Assembly (NCBI GenBank): GCA_949752745.1
Contig: OX457031.1
Span: 27,296,882-27,360,881 of the forward strand
Direction of reading: 5' to 3'
Origin: Protula sp. h YS-2021
Lineage: Eukaryota > Annelida > Polychaeta > Sabellida > Serpulidae
Length of the DNA stretch: 64,000 nt
Position numbers and translations under genes: made by a program
Shown here: in pieces, positions 43,646 through 56,370 of the stretch
Layout: each line of letters starts with the position of its first letter
Numbering within the stretch: the stretch's first letter is position 1
The notes under the pieces: generated by a model
What the model was told of the DNA's origin: nothing
The model's input: the letters and a program-made list of their open reading frames with translations, nothing else
Databases searched by the model: none

Positions 43646-46600
43646 GTTAGCGCTAAAATGTTTTTATTTTGATTTTAAGCTACAATGAGACCTCTGAATT
43701 AAGACCACTGCCCAGACCAACCACAACAGGCTTTAATTTACAGGTGGTCTTATTTTAGAGGGTTTTTTACGAGGACAAATAGAAAAAAAAGAACCGCACA
43801 AAAGTGGTTTTGTTTAGGAGGTGGTCTCAATTTAAGGCATCTCACTGTACTCTCCCATTATTTAGCTAACTGTTATTTCCTTAATATGCATTTGTAGTTA
43901 TTGTTTTGATATTGTTTAGAACTCTCCGACTTTGGGGCAGGGTGGGGGGCATGGCGGTGCAATTCAAAATACTTGAAATGCACTGAATAATGTTGTGCGT
44001 TTCCTTCGCATAAATATACCTAGTGATATCGAACAATTTAACAAATCCGGCTCGTGTTTCATATTTTAGGATACGAATCCAGAAGGTGAAGCAGAAAACG
44101 GTCCCAGAGACAACTACAATTTATTAAAAAGCTTTATGTCGAGGATTGTAGAAGAACTTGAAATTAGTTTCTCACCATTAACCGGGGTGAGATAAGTTTC
44201 CGATGAAATAATCAGTAGAGTTGTAGTACCCAAACTCGACAACCCTTTCCTCATCTCACGACAAATTGCAATACACTTTATTTTAAGGCTTCATATTTAA
44301 TCTTCATCGACCTTTTTTAAAGTGCGGCGACACCCGTTGGTATTCGATGTGAAGTTATGTTCCAAATTAGCTGTCATAATTTAAAACTAGCAATTGTGGA
44401 AACCTCATTTGAACTAGTTAAAGATTAGCTTAAAATATTTATATATTTTTTTATTTTTTTATTTTTTTATATTTACTGAAGTCGAACGCCACTGACTTAT
44501 GGCCTGAATTCTGTCAATTTTTAATTTTCCCCGATCTCTATTTTAAATAAATAAAAACGTGTATCCACATTCAGGTTAAAGTTGGCATCGTCACATTTGG
44601 AAACAGAGGGAAAGTGGAGCTGCAGCTAACTGGGAACCGCTCTGTGGTCAACGACAAGATCAACAGTCTACCGTAAGTGTGCAAGTGTGTACGCGTTCTG
44701 TCCCGCAGGTTAGAAAGCACGTGCGCACGCGTTCAATGGCGCAGACTAGATAGCATGTGTGTATGCGTTCGGTCGCACAGGTTAGATAGCATGTGCGTAA
44801 GCGTTCTGTCGTACAACTTAGACAGTATGTGTGTACACGTTTTGTCGCACAGGTTAGATAGCATGTGTGTATGTGCTCTATGGCGCAGGCTAGATAGCAT
44901 GTATGCACGGGATCTGTGCGCACGCGTTCTTTCGCCCAGGTTAGATATCATATGTGTACTCGTTCTTTTCGCACAGGCCACATAGCATGTGTGTACGCGT
45001 TCTGTCGCGTAGGTTGGATAGCATGTGTGTACACTTTCTTTCGTACAGGATAGAAAGCACTGTGTACGCGTTCTGTCGAGGAGGTTAGAAAGCATGTGTG
45101 TACGCGTTCTCTCGCACAGGCTAGATAGCTTTTGTGTACGCGTTCTGTCGCACAGGTTAGGTAGCATGTGTGTACGCATTCTGTCGCGCATTCTACTTAG
45201 CATGTGTGTACGCGTTCTGTCGTGCAGGCTAGATATCATGTATGTACGGCTTCTGTCCCGCAGATTAGAAAGCATGTATGTACGCGTTCTTTCGCACAGG
45301 TTAGATAGCATGTGTGTACGCGTTTTGTCACACAGGCTAGATAGCATGTGTGTATGGGTTCTACCGCACAGGTTAGAAAGCATATGTGTACGCGTTCTGT
45401 TGTACAGGTTAGTTAGCATATGTGTACGCGTTCCATGGCGCAGGCTAGATACGAGTTCTGTCGCGCAGCTAGATGTCATGTGTGTACGCGTTCTGTAGAA
45501 GAGGCTAGATAGCATGTGTGTACGCGTCTCACAGATTGCAGAGCATGTATGTATGCGTTCTGTCGCACAGGTTAGATAGCATGAGTGTACACGTTCTATC
45601 GCACAGGTTACATAGCATGAGTGCACACATTCTGTCGCACAGGTTAGAAATTATGTGCGTGGGCGTTCTGTCGTGTAGGCTAGCTAGCATATGTCTACGA
45701 GTGCTATCGCACAGGTTAGATAGCATGTATGTACGCGTTCTATCGCATAGGTTAGATAGCATGTGTCTACGCGTTCTGTCGCACAAGTTAGATAGCATGT
45801 GTGTACGCGCTATCTAGCATTGATATAGCATGTTTGTACCCGTTCTGTCGCACAGGTTATATATCTTGCATGTACGCGTTCTGTCGGAGAGGCCAGATAG
45901 CATGTGTGTGCCCGTTCTATCTCAAGGGTTAGATAGCATGTGTGTACGCGCTCCCTAGCATACGGGTGAAATAGCATGTTTCTAGGCGTTCTGTCTCTCA
46001 GGCTAGATAGCATGTGTGCACGAGTTCTGTCCCGCGGGTTGGAAAGCATCTGTGTATCCGTTCCATCGCATAGGTTAGATGTCATGTGTGTACGCGCTCT
46101 GTCGCATAGCTTAGATAGCATGTGTGTACTCGTTTTATCCCACAGGCTAGAAAGCATTTGCGGACGCGTTCTGTTGCGCAGATTTGATAGCATGTGTGGA
46201 CGCTTTCTATCGCATAGGTTAGATAGCATGTGTGTACGCGTTCTGGCGCACAGGTTATATAATATGTGAGCACGCGTTCTGTCTCATAGATTAGATAGCA
46301 TTGTGCACGCGTTCTGTCTCGCATGTTAATTAGCATGTGTTCTGTCGCGCTAGCTAGATATCATGTGTTACGCGTTCTATCGCGCAGGCTAAATAGCATG
46401 TGTTTACGCGTTCTATCGCGCAGGCTAGAGAGCATGTGTGTACAGTTCTGGCGTTCAGGTGTGATAGTATGTGTGTACACGTTCCGTCGCACAGGCTAGA
46501 TAGCATGTGTGTAGGTGTTCTGTCTCACATTTCAGATAGCATGTGTGCACGCGTTCTGTTGCGCAGATTTGACAGCATGTGTGTACGCGTTCTATCGCGC

Positions 46601-49600
46601 AGGTTAGATAGCATGCGCGTACACGATCTGTCGCACATGTTACATAGCCTGTGTGCACGCATTCTGTCACTTAGATTAGATATTATTTGTGTATGCGTTC
46701 TGTCGTGTAGGCTAGCTATCATGTGTGTACGAGTACTGTCTCATTGCTTAGATAGCATGTGTGTACGCGTTCTGTCGCACAGGTTAGATATCATGCGTGT
46801 ACGCGTGCTGTCACGTAGGCTAGATAGTATGTGTGTGCGCGTTCTGACGCACAGATTAGATACAATGTGTGTACGCATTCTATCGCACAGGTGAGATAGC
46901 ATGTGTGTACACGTTCTGTCGCACAGGTTAGAAAGCATGTGTGTACGCGTTCTGTCCCGCAGATTAGAAAGCATGTGTGTGCGCGTTTTATCGTATAGGT
47001 TAGATAGCATGTGTACGCGTTCTGTTGTACAGGTGAGAAAGCATGTGTGTACATGTTCTGTCGCACAGGTTACATAGCATGTGGGCACGCATTCTGTCTC
47101 ACAGATTAGATATTATTTGTGTACGCGTTCTGTCGTGTAGGCTAGCTAGCATGTGTGTACGAGTACTGTCTCATTGGTTAGATAGCATGTGTGTACGTGT
47201 TCTGTTTCACAGGTTAGATAGCATGTGTGTACGCGCTTTCTAGCATAGGTTAAATAGCATGTTCGTACGCGTTCTGTCTCTAAGACTAGATAACATGTAT
47301 GCGCGCGTTCTATTGCGCGGGCCAGATAGCATGTGTGTACGCGTTCTGTCCCGCAGGTTAGAAAGAATGTGTGTAAGTGTTCTGTTGCACAGATTTGATA
47401 GCATGTGTGTACGCGTTCTGTCGCAAAGGTTAGAAAGCCTGTGTACTCGTGCTGCCGCGCAGATTAGAAAGAATGTGTGTACGCGCTCTCTAGCATAGAT
47501 TAAATAGCATGTTTGTACGCGTTTTGTTGCACAGATAAGATATCATGTGTGTACGGGTTCTGTCACACAGGTTAGAGACTATGTGTTTACATGTTCTGTC
47601 GCACAGGCTAGATAGCAAGTGTACGCGTTCTGTCTCCCAGATTAGATAGCATGTGCGTACGCGTTCTGTCGCACATGTTAGATAGCATGTGTGTACGTGT
47701 TCTGTCGCGCAGGCCAGGTGCAATGTGTGTACGCGTTCTGCCGCACAGTCTAGATAGCATGTGCGTACGCGTACTGTCTGACAGGTTACATAGCATGTGT
47801 GTACGCGTTCTGTCGCACATGTTAGATATCATGTGTCTAGGCGTTCTGTCGCGCAGGCTAGATAGCTTGTGTGTATGCGTTCTGTCGCACAGGCCAGATA
47901 TCATGTGTATAGGCGTTCTGTCGCGCAGGCTAGATAGCTTGTGTGTATGCGTTCTGTCGCGTAGGCCAGATAGCATGTGTGTACGCGTTCTATCTCACAG
48001 ATTAGATAGCATATGTGCACGCGTCTGTCGCACAGGCTAGAAAGCATGTGTGTACGCGTTCTGCCACACAGTCTAGATATCACGTGTGTACGCGTTCTGT
48101 CTGACAGGTTACATAGCATGTGTGTACGCGTTTTGTCGCACATGTTAGATATCATGTGTCTAGGCGTTCTGTCGCGCAGGCTAGATAGCTTGTGTGTATG
48201 CGTTCTGCCGCACGGGTTACATAGCATGTGTGTACGCGTTCTGTCGGACAGGTTACATAGCATGTGTGTACGCGTTCTGTCCCGCAGGTTACAGAGCATG
48301 TGTGTACGCGTTCTGTCATGCAGGCTAGATAGCATGTGTGTACGCGTTCTGTCGCGTAGGCTAGATAAGTGGCCGACTATGTCTGGTGGCTTGGTGGTAT
48401 TGGCTAGAGTGGTCTATTTCTGTATCATTGCTTGACTGTGTGGGATTTGTTTGTGCTTGTTTTTTTAAATATTTTTAGCTAGGCGAGCCCATTTCTTCCA
48501 AAGGGATATTATGTACATAGATGTGTTGACAAGACGCTTCTGTTCGTGCTTGATTATGCTGGCAAAAGGGATCTGTCCTTAGTTTTGCCGCGTTTCATTA
48601 TTTTGTTCCTCAAGGCTTCAAGGGGGTGGGGGGCATGTTCAGTCAATCAGTAATACTAGCCCAATAAACATTGCGATGCCCAACAACGTTGTATAGACGT
48701 TGCAATTGACATCGGATCAACGTCGGTTTTTCTTATTAATGGGAGTAGAAACAACGTTACCTCCCCATGTTAGATAGACGACAAATCAACGTTGCAGATA
48801 GGTTGAAAATGGAAGTCGAAACAACGTTGTATAGGTGTCGAAAAAGCAACGTTGTTGGGAAATATTAAACATAAATCGCCTTTTTGACAACCACAATCAT
48901 AGTGTGGTCACCTCTCCCTTACAGTTCCTCAAATTCTTGGATCATTCGGTCACGCAGGATATGTATGAAATTGATTTCCATGAATATTTTTCAAAAGCAG
49001 GTGAGAAAGAACTTGCGCGCTCTTGTGATTCTCATATTGTGCGTCATTATTATTATTATTATTATTATTATTTTTTTTTGGGGGGGGGGGGGGTTCAAGT
49101 TAGCTGTCATGGCATCCATTTTCGTTGAGTGACCACGCAACGAGAATTTTGTTGTGAGACTGGCTTCTATACAACGTGATTTGGTTTTAGTAAACAGACA
49201 AAAAAAACAACCAAAGCACAAGCAGAGTTAATTTCTGTTCTCCACGGCAGGTATCAAGGGGGCGCCACAAACACTTCCGGTGGCTTATGGAAAGCAGAAA
49301 GCGTCGTGCTAGCCAATGAAATGACGAACAGACTGGACGTTGAGGACGTAATCCTTGTCATTACGGACGGCGTGGCCACACTTGACGTTAACAGGTCAGC
49401 GGCGAAACAAAATAGCTTTTCTTCTTTACATGATAATAACCGCACAGTAGTGGAACTTCGAATCACACAAAAAGATAAATGCTTGCTTGAAATAACTCGT
49501 TTCCTGTCCTGTATTTTGTGCAGTTTAATTTGTAGCAGTCAATTGTGTCTAGTCTTCCAGTTTCTTTAAGTCATTTCGGAAGGGTAGTGATGTTAAGGCA

Positions 49601-52600
49601 AAAAGATATTGTCTGGGACATCATCATCTGATGGTATCCATGTTTTCTTAATATTGTTGGAGTAATGACGCTTGTCAAATTTCAACGCAATCGGCCGGAC
49701 TTGTAAGAAGAGTAGCATTCGGGTGTTTTCTTAAATCTGTCCAATATTTTGGCCAGTTTTGGCCAAATCACCAAACACAGTAAATGAAAGCTATGTTTAG
49801 GGATTACCCAGGGAACACTCCATCAAAATATCAAAGCTATCAAAGCTATCAAAGACCAGAAATGTAAGAAGAGTTATATTTTGAATAAAAAAAGTTTATA
49901 GACACACATACGGACAGCGGATACAGTCCAGTAATGAGGACAGTCTGCCGACGACAGTTCGTCGGGGTAAAAACGTGTTATTCAACCATTTTTCCTTTAA
50001 AATTTAGAAGTCAATGGAAAATCGAACAGAAATTTCTTTGTCATTTTTCACATAAGGGATGATTACACGTTCTATGCAAACTTGGTTAATTTAATTATAT
50101 GCCCACACTGGGGAACACAATCATATGGAATGCCATTTCCACATTTATTAGACAATTGCTGGTATCAAGAATAAATTTTACCATTTTTTATTACATATAT
50201 AACATCTCTCAATAAATTTTAAATCTCATAAATTATTTTTGGATATCTCTGAATATATTTTGCTCTAAAAAACAAATCTTGATATCAATAAATACTTAGA
50301 CATATAAAAAATATTTATTGATATCAAAAATAATTTAAAGATATCTAAAATTGCATTTTAGAGATCAAATATTCAATTGATAGCAAAAATAGAATATTTG
50401 AGAGCAAATTTTAATTTTGAGCTCAATAATTTATTTTCTTTTTATTGATGTCAAGAATTTATTTGAGATATCATTCATTGAGGAGGAGACTTTTTTATTT
50501 GTATTCTAAAACCTGTACATCCTTTCTTTATCTCAAAAATTACTTTTGCGCATCAAAATGCCAGTCTATTTTTATGTCCAAAATTCAGAAGCAAATATCT
50601 GTCACTGACATAATGACTAAATCTGTCTGCAGAATCTTTCTTTTCATTTTGTACCATACACAAACAAGTATTTTTCGGAACTAAAAAAACGTGTTGTTGT
50701 TGTTGTTGTTATTATTAATGGTTCAATTTTACATCTCAAAAATGTAATTGATGATTCGTTAAATTTTATTTAAATCTACGCCTCCCTTACGAATTTTTTA
50801 AATTGTAAAATTGATTTTCTTATTGTAAATTTTTTTATCTAGATAATAAATTTCTGCCACCTAAAATACAATTATTGACAGCAAAACATGGTACTAATGA
50901 GATCTAAACTGATTTATTTGACATCTTTAATTTTATTTTGATATCAAAAATTTAAGAATTAAATGTTAAAAGGACATTCCATACGGCCATGTAAACATTT
51001 CGTCAAAACTGTTGATCATGCATCGATCCGTGATAATATCGAACAATGAACTAAGAACGATTCAAAGTGATTCAAAATCCCGGTTTTTCTTTTGAGCTGA
51101 CCATACATTTTGCATCAAATTCGACAGAATTCATTTAATCAATGTGGGTTTTAACATTACATTCAAGGTAAGACGCTATTTTATACAACATAATAAAATC
51201 TGTCCAAAAAAATTAGAACAAATTCGATCATTTCGTTTTATCGAACACGACTTTAGTTACAAAATAGTCCCAATGTATCAATGCGAGTTTGACGACTCAG
51301 GATTACACAGGATGATCTTTGAATTGTTTTCATTAGCATGCAATCCTCATAACGCTTTCAACCAGTACTGTTCATTCACAACTAGATGGCGTTGTTGCAT
51401 GACTGTATGCCTCTGGGGCGGGGGAGGGGGTGCACTCATGTACTACTGGTGTTCACAACTTTCTAAAACAACCTCCAAACGCGGAGTACTCAGTTTGAAA
51501 TGAAATCCACTTTTTAACCAAAACGCATAGTGCAGTTATGAAAGACTCCTCCCCAATTCTTATGGGAAGCGAGGAGTACTGAACGAAAAGGATTCACTTA
51601 CCTCCCTCCTTTTTTCGCGTTGTTTGGACACGCATGGTAACATACATGACACGCATGGTAACATATATGACACGCATGGTAACATACATGACACGCATGG
51701 TAATATACATGACACACATGGTAACATATATGACACGCATGGTAACATACACAACACCAAGTGCCTCACCCCTCCAGGGTATACACGGCAACATTTGGCC
51801 CGTCTGTGACTGTGCTGTGACTGTGACTGTGCTGTGACTGTGCTGTGACTGTGACTGTGACTGTGCTGGTTTTTCTAAACCAAAAAGCAAAATGCACAAA
51901 TGAATTAAAGTGGCCCATTTTACGGGACGATCTAACTGTGGGATTGTTCAGAATACCTACCAGAGCTGAACAAGTGAAGGCAGATCTGTTTCCCGAGCTG
52001 GTCCAGTTTGTAGGATTATCCTACCTCGACGTTTATGTTCCTGAATTTGATTTCAATAAGGCCACTCAAATGCATAAAACTAAAATCCCCAAAAGAAAAA
52101 AACAACAAAGTGCACAAAAACAAGTGCATTTTATTTCTTTCTCTGGGGTATGCATCTACAGGTACCAAATGAAGAAGTATCCACGGCAGATTATACATTC
52201 GTATGCAGCTAAGACCCCTCTGGGGACTGAACTAATGTGGTTCGATTTCCGGCATGATCCTGTTAATGGGTTTTATCATGGTGGAAGCATCCAGATCGGG
52301 ACGATGGAGAAGTGCTCCTATGTTTGAGGTGGTCTCGTTGTGTTTATATTACCCACAGAACGGTGCCGTTTGCGGAAGGCCTACAGAACAACGGCGTGAG
52401 GATGTTCGCCGTGGGAATAACAGAAGCAGCGGCAGAAGATGAAGTCAGAGAACTAGCCTCACCAAATAACGTACTCACTCTTTTTTTTTGGGGGGGGGGG
52501 AGGAAGGGTGTGGGTTTAGGGCGGGGAGCAATAGGATTTTCAGTTTCGTTTCCCATGTTCAGTTAAAATTGCATTTTTCTATTGGATATATAGAAAACGA

Positions 52601-53264
52601 AACAGAAAATGAGGGAATTTTTCTTTTCTGAGATTTGAAAGAAATTATTTCATTTTATCAAAATATTTTAATTTTATCGTATATATTTGTATTTCCTCTC
52701 TTTGCGACACGAAACTAAACAATATTTTTAAAATCCCAAAAAGTGGGCAAATCAAGATGGGATAACAGTGTATTACCCTTTCAAAATCTTCCTGTGAAAA
52801 TATCCCTTTCCTGCAAAACGCTCCTCAGATTCTATTTCTGAAGTATGCTGTCAATATACCTAGCTTTAAATGCTGGATTTTCAAAATAAAAATGGTCAAA
52901 TATATAAATAAAGATGACATATTTTTTTTAAATTGAATTTGTAGAAATCAAGTTTTCACCAATAAAGCTAAATTATATAAAACAAGCCATCGTCGAGGGA
53001 GCAGACCCCAACCGAACACTGTGATTGACTAAACGATAACAATAAGTGGAATATAGATATCAACAACCGATAGCAATGATTGGAAGAAAAAAACATTACT
53101 TAAACTGATAGAGAAGAGTACTGGGATATCTATTGGTCCCACAAAGGAAACTCAACAAATACAAGTCCTACATTACAGTTATCTAAAAAATTCACAACTT
53201 TTGAAAAGTCGTCATTTTGGCAATGTTTGACCAATTTGAAAAATAATACGACGTTGCAACACTT

Positions 53265-53343
<79 letters not shown>

Positions 53344-54828
53344 AGGTTGCATATGCCTAGGGTAAATAGTTTCGGAGAACTCGCTTGGAAACCACCTAAG
53401 TGTTACATTATAGTTGTCTAAAAAATTGGCAAGTTTTGACAAGTTGCCATTTTGGCACTTTTTTACCGATTTGAAAAATAACACGACGTTGCTCAACTTC
53501 AATATATATATTTTCACTGTGCAGATTGCATATGTCTAGGGTAAATATTTTCGGAAAACTTGCGTGGAAACAAAACAACACCTAAAGTGTGACACACGGA
53601 CGGACAGACGGACGGATAGATGGCAATGTTATAGACCCCCCCCCCCCCCCCCCCCGCGTTCGCCCGGTTGGGGTCTAAAAAGTGTTGCCTACAATATTAG
53701 ATATCTGGGTGAGAATAAAATATGTTTTTCTCGCTTCGCAAGCTACAGTAATCCCAAGCTGCTACTGGTTTTGGTCGTAATCAAAACCCTACTTTTGCGA
53801 ACGTCTAACAACGTCTTTGGAGTAACATAGAATAGACGCCAGAAAACTGTATATAATCAACGTTGTATATACGTATGACAGACGTTGTATGGAAGTCTGG
53901 GGTCACAACCAAACAACAGTCTCATTTTGTTATCTCTCATGGAAATGGAAGCCATGATAAATGGCTTCGAAAATTGGCAAAAATGAAGGCATAAAATATT
54001 TCAGGAGCGCGCAAATTGTTCACCTACCTTATTCATGAAAATTTATATATTCTGTGTTACCCGATGACCCAAGGCTGTGGGCACTTTTCGCAGCATTGAT
54101 TAGACGTGAGATAATAGACTCTCTCCAACGTCGGCAGGCAGATGTTGTTTCGACTTCAATAATAAATCAAAATATAACCTTGATCCAACGTTGATTGCGA
54201 CGTCTATTCAGTTTGGATCCTAAGACGCATTATTTGCTGGTAATCTTAAAAGGTACATCATAAGTCAAATTAAATCGCAGCTGTTCCGCTCACATCCTCA
54301 GTTAAAAAAATACAAACTTAATGCACCATGATTTCAGGATGGAGAGAGGCTGAAAGATGAAGCTTACTGGCTACTTCCTAGTTTTGACGCCCTGGACGAG
54401 GTCGTGATCAGTATGACCGGTGTCATCTGCTCTATACTCAACGGTAATCGAGTACTTCTTTATTGTTTTATTAATGTTTTCTATAACAATATTAATGTGT
54501 CGGATATGGTTCTGTGCACGAAGTATCACTGTGTCGGATATGGTTTTATGCTCTGTAAATCTTCATATCTAGCATTTACACTGGATGTTCCAGGAAATTT
54601 ATTGATAAAAATGACACTTCTTACCGTGATGTCACATATTAAATGAAGTTACGTAGATGTCTAAATAAAGAGAAAATGACTAAAAATTCTCAATAATTTT
54701 TGATGTCACATATGTTACAGATTTATGCACGCCACAGCCGTGCCTGCACGACGGAGCATGCATCAGCCAATCAAATTCTTTCACGTGCAATTGTTCTCAG
54801 GGGTTTTATGGAAATATTTGCCAAAACG
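43514..54828 (+). CDS. VWA-EGF protein, paralogue of gene 2 (3' part beyond the window or not found)
   Basis: Exons: 43514-43645, 44070-44186, 44575-44672, 49251-49394, 52359-52470, 54338-54443, 54721-54828, all with AG/GT borders and consistent phases. They encode a signal peptide (about residues 1-25), a VWA domain with complete MIDAS (DSSGS, Thr in GATNTS, Asp in ITDG) to about residue 236, and one EGF module. The intron phases are the same as in gene 2, and exons 3 and 5 have identical lengths (98 and 112 nt). This shows a tandem duplication of the gene. The protein is expected outside the cell and to bind ligand through a divalent cation. The last exon ends in phase 1, so at least one more exon must follow. 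None is visible in the repeat-filled 54829-64000. Intron 3 has grown by about 3.7 kb of a 36-bp repeat. Confidence 0.85.
44070..44186 (+). CDS. Gene 3 exon 2: VWA
   Basis: Acceptor atattttag, donor GGG|gtgaga, phase 0-0. It encodes DTNPEGEAENGPRDNYNLL, six codons longer than the gene 2 equivalent. Confidence 0.88.
44575..44672 (+). CDS. Gene 3 exon 3: VWA
   Basis: Acceptor cacattcag, donor TACC|gtaagt, phase 0-2. It encodes VKVGIVTFGNRGKVELQL. The donor is the first base of the 36-bp array. Confidence 0.9.
44673..48370. repeat. 36-bp intronic tandem array (about 100 copies)
   Basis: The unit begins GTTAGATAGCATGTGTGTAC, continues GCGTTCTGTCGCACAG, and then the next GTTAG follows. Point variants are common; a few units are shortened. 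Because 36 is a multiple of three, long open frames run on both strands (12-residue cycles), but the array lies inside intron 3 of gene 3 and shows no coding features. Its first unit is the splice donor region of exon 3. Confidence 0.95.
48655..49185 (+). repeat. ACGTTG dispersed repeat copy in gene 3 intron 3
   Basis: Contains AACGTTGTATAGACGTTGC, GATAGACGACAAATCAACG, the CATTCGGTCACGCAGGATAT block, TTTTTCAAAAGCAGGTGA, GCGCTCTTGTGATTCTCATA and CATTTTCGTTGAGTGACC. An (ATT)n, T and G run (49043-49093) interrupts it. Confidence 0.68.
49251..49394 (+). CDS. Gene 3 exon 4: VWA
   Basis: Acceptor ccacggcag, donor AACAG|gtcagc, phase 2-2. It encodes YQGGATNTSGGL, then LDVEDVILVITDGVA. Confidence 0.9.
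50122..50985. mobile_element. AT-rich GATATC element with terminal inverted repeats
   Basis: The left end CATATGGAATGCCATTT pairs with the right end AAAGGACATTCCATACG (inverted, four mismatches in 17). The interior is about 830 bp of spaced GATATC, TGATATCAAAAAT and AGATCAAA motifs. It shows no transposase frame and resembles the element at 4829-5470. Confidence 0.7.
51626..51754. repeat. 21-bp minisatellite and adjacent GTGACT repeats
   Basis: Six copies of a 21-bp unit, CGCATGGTAACATACATGAC plus A. They are followed at 51807-51866 by irregular GCTGTGACTGTGACT repeats. The unit encodes seven-residue cycles in several frames. Confidence 0.92.
51845..52327 (+). other. 160-codon open frame in gene 3 intron 4 (unrecognised)
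   Basis: An open plus-strand frame in an intron. After a repeat-derived start it contains protein-like segments around VGLFRIPTRAEQVKADLFPE, then a Lys/Gln-rich patch, then SYAAKTPLGTELMWFDF and HDPVNGFYHGGSIQIG. I recognise no family. It could be a fragment of a mobile-element protein or a captured gene piece, or chance. Confidence 0.3.
52359..52470 (+). CDS. Gene 3 exon 5: VWA
   Basis: Acceptor acccacag, donor AAC|gtactc, phase 2-0, 112 nt. It encodes FAEGLQNNGVRMFAVGIT, then VRELASPNN. Confidence 0.9.
53168..53572. repeat. Tandem duplication with an expanded (AT)n in one copy
   Basis: Two copies of a segment running from TTACA(T/G)TTAT-CTAAAAAATT through ACGACGTTGC and CTTCAATATAT to GCATATGCCTAGGGTAAATA. 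The first (from about 53168) has about 37 AT units (53267-53340), the second (from about 53403) only about four. Confidence 0.8.
53635..53655. repeat. C homopolymer tract
   Basis: About 20 C in a row, in gene 3 intron 5. Confidence 0.9.
53795..54240 (-). repeat. ACGTTG dispersed repeat copy in gene 3 intron 5
   Basis: Contains GCGAACGTCTAACAACGTC, ATCAACGTTGTATATACG, CATGGAAATGGAAGCCATGA, AGGAGCGCGCAAATTG, CCCGATGACCCAAGGCTG and TGATCCAACGTTGATTGCG. Same orientation as the 4390 copy. Confidence 0.65.
54338..54443 (+). CDS. Gene 3 exon 6: end of VWA
   Basis: Acceptor gatttcag, donor AACG|gtaatc, phase 0-1. It encodes AYWLLPSFDALDEVVISMTG, then VICSILN. Equivalent to gene 2 exon 6. Confidence 0.87.
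54721..54828 (+). CDS. Gene 3 exon 7: EGF module
   Basis: Acceptor tatgttacag, donor AACG|gtaaag, phase 1-1. It reads LCTPQPCLHDGACISQ, then FTCNCSQGFYGNICQN. Confidence 0.92.
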
Positions 54829-54984
54829 GTAAAGTCTTTGATAATTAGTGATAACTATAGTTTCCGAAACTGAACACTGTTTGGTCATTCTTACAATACA
54901 CATACAAAACAGGTGAGCAATTTTACTGATTAACATACGTAATAGTTCAACTGCTGAGCTGCAACAGACCACCCCAGCATACGA

Positions 54985-56370
54985 CGATACATCAACCTAG
55001 GATAGACGTCACGTAACATCAACGTTTGGTTTTGGTTGATTTTAGCAGTCGTAACAACGTCTATTGACGTTGGATAGACGTCGATTATGTACGTCTGCAA
55101 TCAACGTTGCGGAAAGATTACAAATGGAAGTCGAAATAAGGTCCATCTCCCGATGTTTTCTGGAAAATATAATATAGAATCGCCATCTAGAGGTGGGCAG
55201 TCATTAAATGTCGTGGTAACTTCTTGCACTCTTGGATCAGCCCGTAACGTAGGACACGTATTTTCATGAATATTTTACAAATGTAGGCAGTGAAATACTT
55301 TGAGCTCCCGAAATCCCATATTTACTCTCTCATTTTGCCTGTTTGGGAAGCCACCTGTCATGACTGCTATTTCCGGTGAGCGACAATATGATGCGGTTGT
55401 TTGGTTGTGACCCCGATATCACCACAACGTCGATTTCTGGCGTATATTCAACGTTGCTCTAAAGACGTTAGATGTTAGAGAAAGTGAACTTTTTGTTGCG
55501 ACAAAACATTGCGACGTTGGCACAACATTGGAACGACGCCTCACCCGAAGCCGGATCAACCTCGCGTTTTGGCTGCTTATGGAAGTCGAACGTCTACCGT
55601 TAGATGTTGAATAGACATCGATAATCCGATGTCTAATCAACGTTGGGGAAAGGTTGCGAATGGAACTCGAAACGTCAGTCTTTGGGACAGCGATGTTATA
55701 CTGACGTCGCAAAAGCGACGCTGTACAGATCTCGGGACAATAATAATCCAGAATCGCCATCTTGTCAGCGGCAATCATAATGTGGTCACCCTCTATCGCA
55801 GTACCCAACCCTTGGATCATTCGGTACCGCAGGATATGCACGAAGTCGATTTCCATGAATATTTTTTCACGCGGGAAGAAAACTTGTGCGTTCTTGAAAT
55901 TCTCATATTTTACGTCCTTGTTTCGATCTCTTTAAGAAGTCACCTGTCATGGCTACCATTTCCGGCTACCACGGGGAAGTTTTTTGGTTGCGCATCCGAT
56001 ATCTATACAACGCCAATTTTCCGACTTCTATTCATCGTTACACCAAAGGCGTCTGAGGCTGTTACGCTTTTGGCTGCGATCAAAACCAACGTCTATTCAA
56101 CGTTGTAGTCTCGACCAATCACAACCAAAATACAGAAAGGGTTAATGTCGTGGTTTGGTCGCAACCTCAAATCTTTACTGGGAAGCCAACATCTAAACTG
56201 CGTTGTTTATCCAATGTTGTGTCTCTAACGTTGATCACGACAACGTCACGCCAAACCACACCAAATTACTACCATATTCAATGCTTTGATGTCCAAGTAA
56301 ACATTACGACGTCGATCAAACGTCGATTTGAGGTTGCGACGTCAACCCGACCAGCGTCGTAATGTTTACT
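54985..56370. repeat. Cluster of ACGTTG dispersed repeats
   Basis: At least two to three overlapping or nested members. Conserved blocks (GATTACAAATGGAAGTCGAA, CTTGGATCAT-CGGTACCGCAG, CATTTCCGG) appear twice, at about 55100-55400 and 55620-56010. Arms rich in CAACGTCTA and ACGTTGAT fill the gaps. No EGF or other exon was found here. Confidence 0.65.

Noticed and set aside
44733..45626. 297-residue minus-strand open frame and similar frames on both strands (44660-48435)
   Set aside because: They are translations of the 36-bp intronic array. A unit of 12 codons keeps frames open on both strands without selection.
44673..48370. CRISPR-like array
   Set aside because: Units follow each other without unique spacers, the host is eukaryotic, and there are no cas genes.
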